Of a stretch of 64,000 nucleotides of DNA, positions 62,293-64,000 are shown in pieces. The notes under the pieces are model-generated. The model was given only the letters and a program-made list of their open reading frames with translations. It searched no databases and had not been told where the DNA came from. Position 1 is the stretch's first letter, and every line of letters begins with the position of its first letter. The DNA comes from Tetracladium setigerum (lineage: Eukaryota; Ascomycota; Leotiomycetes; Helotiales), in contig PZJY01000004.1 in the NCBI GenBank assembly GCA_031472005.1, forward strand, positions 1,958,556-2,022,555, in the 5' to 3' direction. Position numbers and translations under genes: made by a program.

Positions 62293-64000
62293 TTAATTTT
62301 GCTTGATCCAGGCAAGCAACATGCGTAGTCTTTCTCCACTAGCCTTCAGCCAAGCCAAATCACTATCATCAACCTTATTCTTAACCACACTATCCTTTCT
62401 TCGCTTATCACCCTTGATTTTGTTTTCCCGGGCTAGGATGCCCTTCTCAACCGCAGAGACTAAGCTCGGAGTGTAAGTGCACTCACAGTCCTTCAAGAAA
62501 AGTCTCAAAAGATTTTCGACCAGTACTGAGACTTTGGCGTTGTCTATTGTCGAAGATGTGTTTGCGGCAAAGGGGAGTAGGCATTTCTCCAACACCATCT
62601 GGGAGAGCTCATCGCTGGCCTTGTTGGTTATCGAATGGGGGCTTGGAGCACTGTTTGGCAATAGGCGCAGGAGAAGTAGTTGGCAAATTGAGACGTACAC
62701 TACGATGGGGAGGTATGAGTAGCTGGAAGGCGATGTGAAATGGGAGAATGCGGGCAAGGGAAGTGGTTTGATGCAAGTGAAAATAACATCATAAAGCTCT
62801 GGAATGTGAACGAATTCGTCAGGCAGAAAGTGTGAAGCACGCGAAAGCTGGCAAGATTAGCTCATTATACTTAGTAGTGTAAATAGTCTTACCAAAGCTG
62901 TTAAACGCTGCCGTAAAGCAAGCGAATCGGTTCCTCCTAGCCAGGTCTCTTGATCTGATACAGCTCCAGAGTCATCTGAAATTTGGTCGATCTCGGATGA
63001 GTCGTACTCCACATCATCTTCATCGCCATAATCTCCAAACTTATCTCCTCTCTTCCGCTTCTGGCCTGTATGACTGACCTCTCTCGTTTCGTTGGCAAAC
63101 ACTTCTGGGAATTCCTTCAGACTCTCAGGGCTCCCATTTGCAAATACCGAGCGTATCACACGTTTCAAAGGGCTTGATCGACCTTGCACCACCAAAAGAT
63201 GCTTCACCAATAGGCTTTTCCGCAGCAACTTGAAATCGCAAATTGAATCTGGATCGTTCCGTAATCTATTCTGGTAGATGGAATCTGCCATGTCCATTCG
63301 ACGCCGCTCTTCCCAGTCGGCGTCCAGAACATCTAGCATATAGCCAAGCCAGATTTTCCAGATCTTCCATCGCCTAGGATATTTGACACTACAATTAAAA
63401 ACCCAACCGACCACATGCCAGAAGTCTTTTGCGCATCTCCGCAACCTGCCCTTGTTGGCGATGATTCCCTTCAAGTGTTCGCCCGTTTCGTCCGATTCTG
63501 ATCCGCTCGTAATATCTTCGGTGTCTGCAGGTCGACCCCGTCTTAAGTTCCTGCCTGCCTCGAACTCCAGGGAGAAGGCTTCGTCAAGATGCGCGTTTAC
63601 AGGACCCAAAATTGCAAGGACATTTCGCAGAAAGGTAATAGAGCGAGATGCAAGTTCCACCCGTTCGTTCGGAGGCGCCTGTGAGGTATATCGAGGATGA
63701 ACGAGTAGACAACTAATAAGCTCTATGTGGAAAGGCAACGGTGCGATAACACCGCGATTCTCCCGGTCCGGGTGAGAGGCGCCAGAGACGACAAGATCAG
63801 AGAGGAGAGTCAAAGCACTGGGATCTGGATCATCGCATTAGTGAGATCGCCACGCTTATTCGAATGTAGGCAATATCTACACAATTCTTCATCCAGGTAA
63901 ATGTGACAATGTTCGCGGATGTGGTCTGGAATTGGAAGAGCCGGACGATAGGGCAGCTTGTGCGAAGGAGCTGTGTTCACATCTGGTAGAGAATCGGTCG
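62293..64000 (-). CDS. Protein of unknown function, 5' end beyond the window
   Basis: Exons (minus): beyond 64000 to 63881, 63824-62893 and 62847-62293, with GT-AG introns of 56 and 45 bp. The visible part has about 535 residues. It is mostly helical text, with a Trp-rich core (DFWHVVGWVFNC, RWKIWKIWLGYMLD near 63,330-63,420), a Lys/Arg then Asp/Glu-rich linker (GQKRKRGDKFGDYGDEDD) that could include a nuclear localisation signal, and a helical C-terminal part ending LLAWIKQN. I do not recognise the family. The pattern of conserved-looking Trp and helices suggests a nuclear scaffold-like protein, but this is a guess. The first joined intron (63825-63880) is inferred from frame and is the least certain. 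Confidence 0.7.

Overview
The window is chromosomal DNA of a filamentous ascomycete (Pezizomycotina). The evidence is short GT-AG introns, fungal core histone genes, a pentafunctional AROM gene, fungal forms of RPA190, PRP3 and RAD3/XPD, and a block of LTR retrotransposons with the TpA-rich, stop-riddled look of repeat-induced point mutation (RIP). I do not assign a class or species.

Positions 1 to about 26,430 are a retrotransposon graveyard. A Copia-type element (internal region 3154-9247) carries a Gypsy element nested in its 3' LTR (9347-16025, target duplication TAATA). A further Gypsy fragment (16494-18544), un-RIPed solo LTRs (18874-19200 and 19352-19783) and one full-length Gypsy element on the minus strand (19828-26425, two 444-bp LTRs, target duplication TATAT) follow. 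Between about 11.3 and 13.75 kb lie two decayed host-type genes: a DUF6594-family relic and an unrecognised gene. Junction sequences show the block was rearranged: a 7-kb segment appears to have been inverted through a 12-bp match between a Copia LTR and a Gypsy gag region.

From about 28.1 kb the window is ordinary gene-rich euchromatin: histone H4 (minus) and H3 (plus) from one divergent promoter region; RNA polymerase I largest subunit (minus); PRP3 (plus), divergent from it; RAD3/XPD (plus, ten exons); a 2.7-kb microsatellite-rich gap; a membrane-anchored sulfatase/LTA-synthase-like protein (plus); AROM (plus); a C2H2 regulator resembling RPN4 (minus) with a 4.3-kb low-complexity upstream region; an NDUFAF2-like complex I assembly factor (plus); and a conserved-looking protein of unknown function (minus) running off the right edge.

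Most of the genes are housekeeping: chromatin, rRNA transcription, splicing, transcription/repair, shikimate pathway, complex I assembly. They do not form a visible cluster or pathway. Three single-base losses at short homopolymers break the RPA190 and AROM frames although both proteins are otherwise intact; assembly error is the simplest reading. I found no convincing new biological system. The most informative material is the rearranged, differentially RIPed retrotransposon block and its trapped gene relics.
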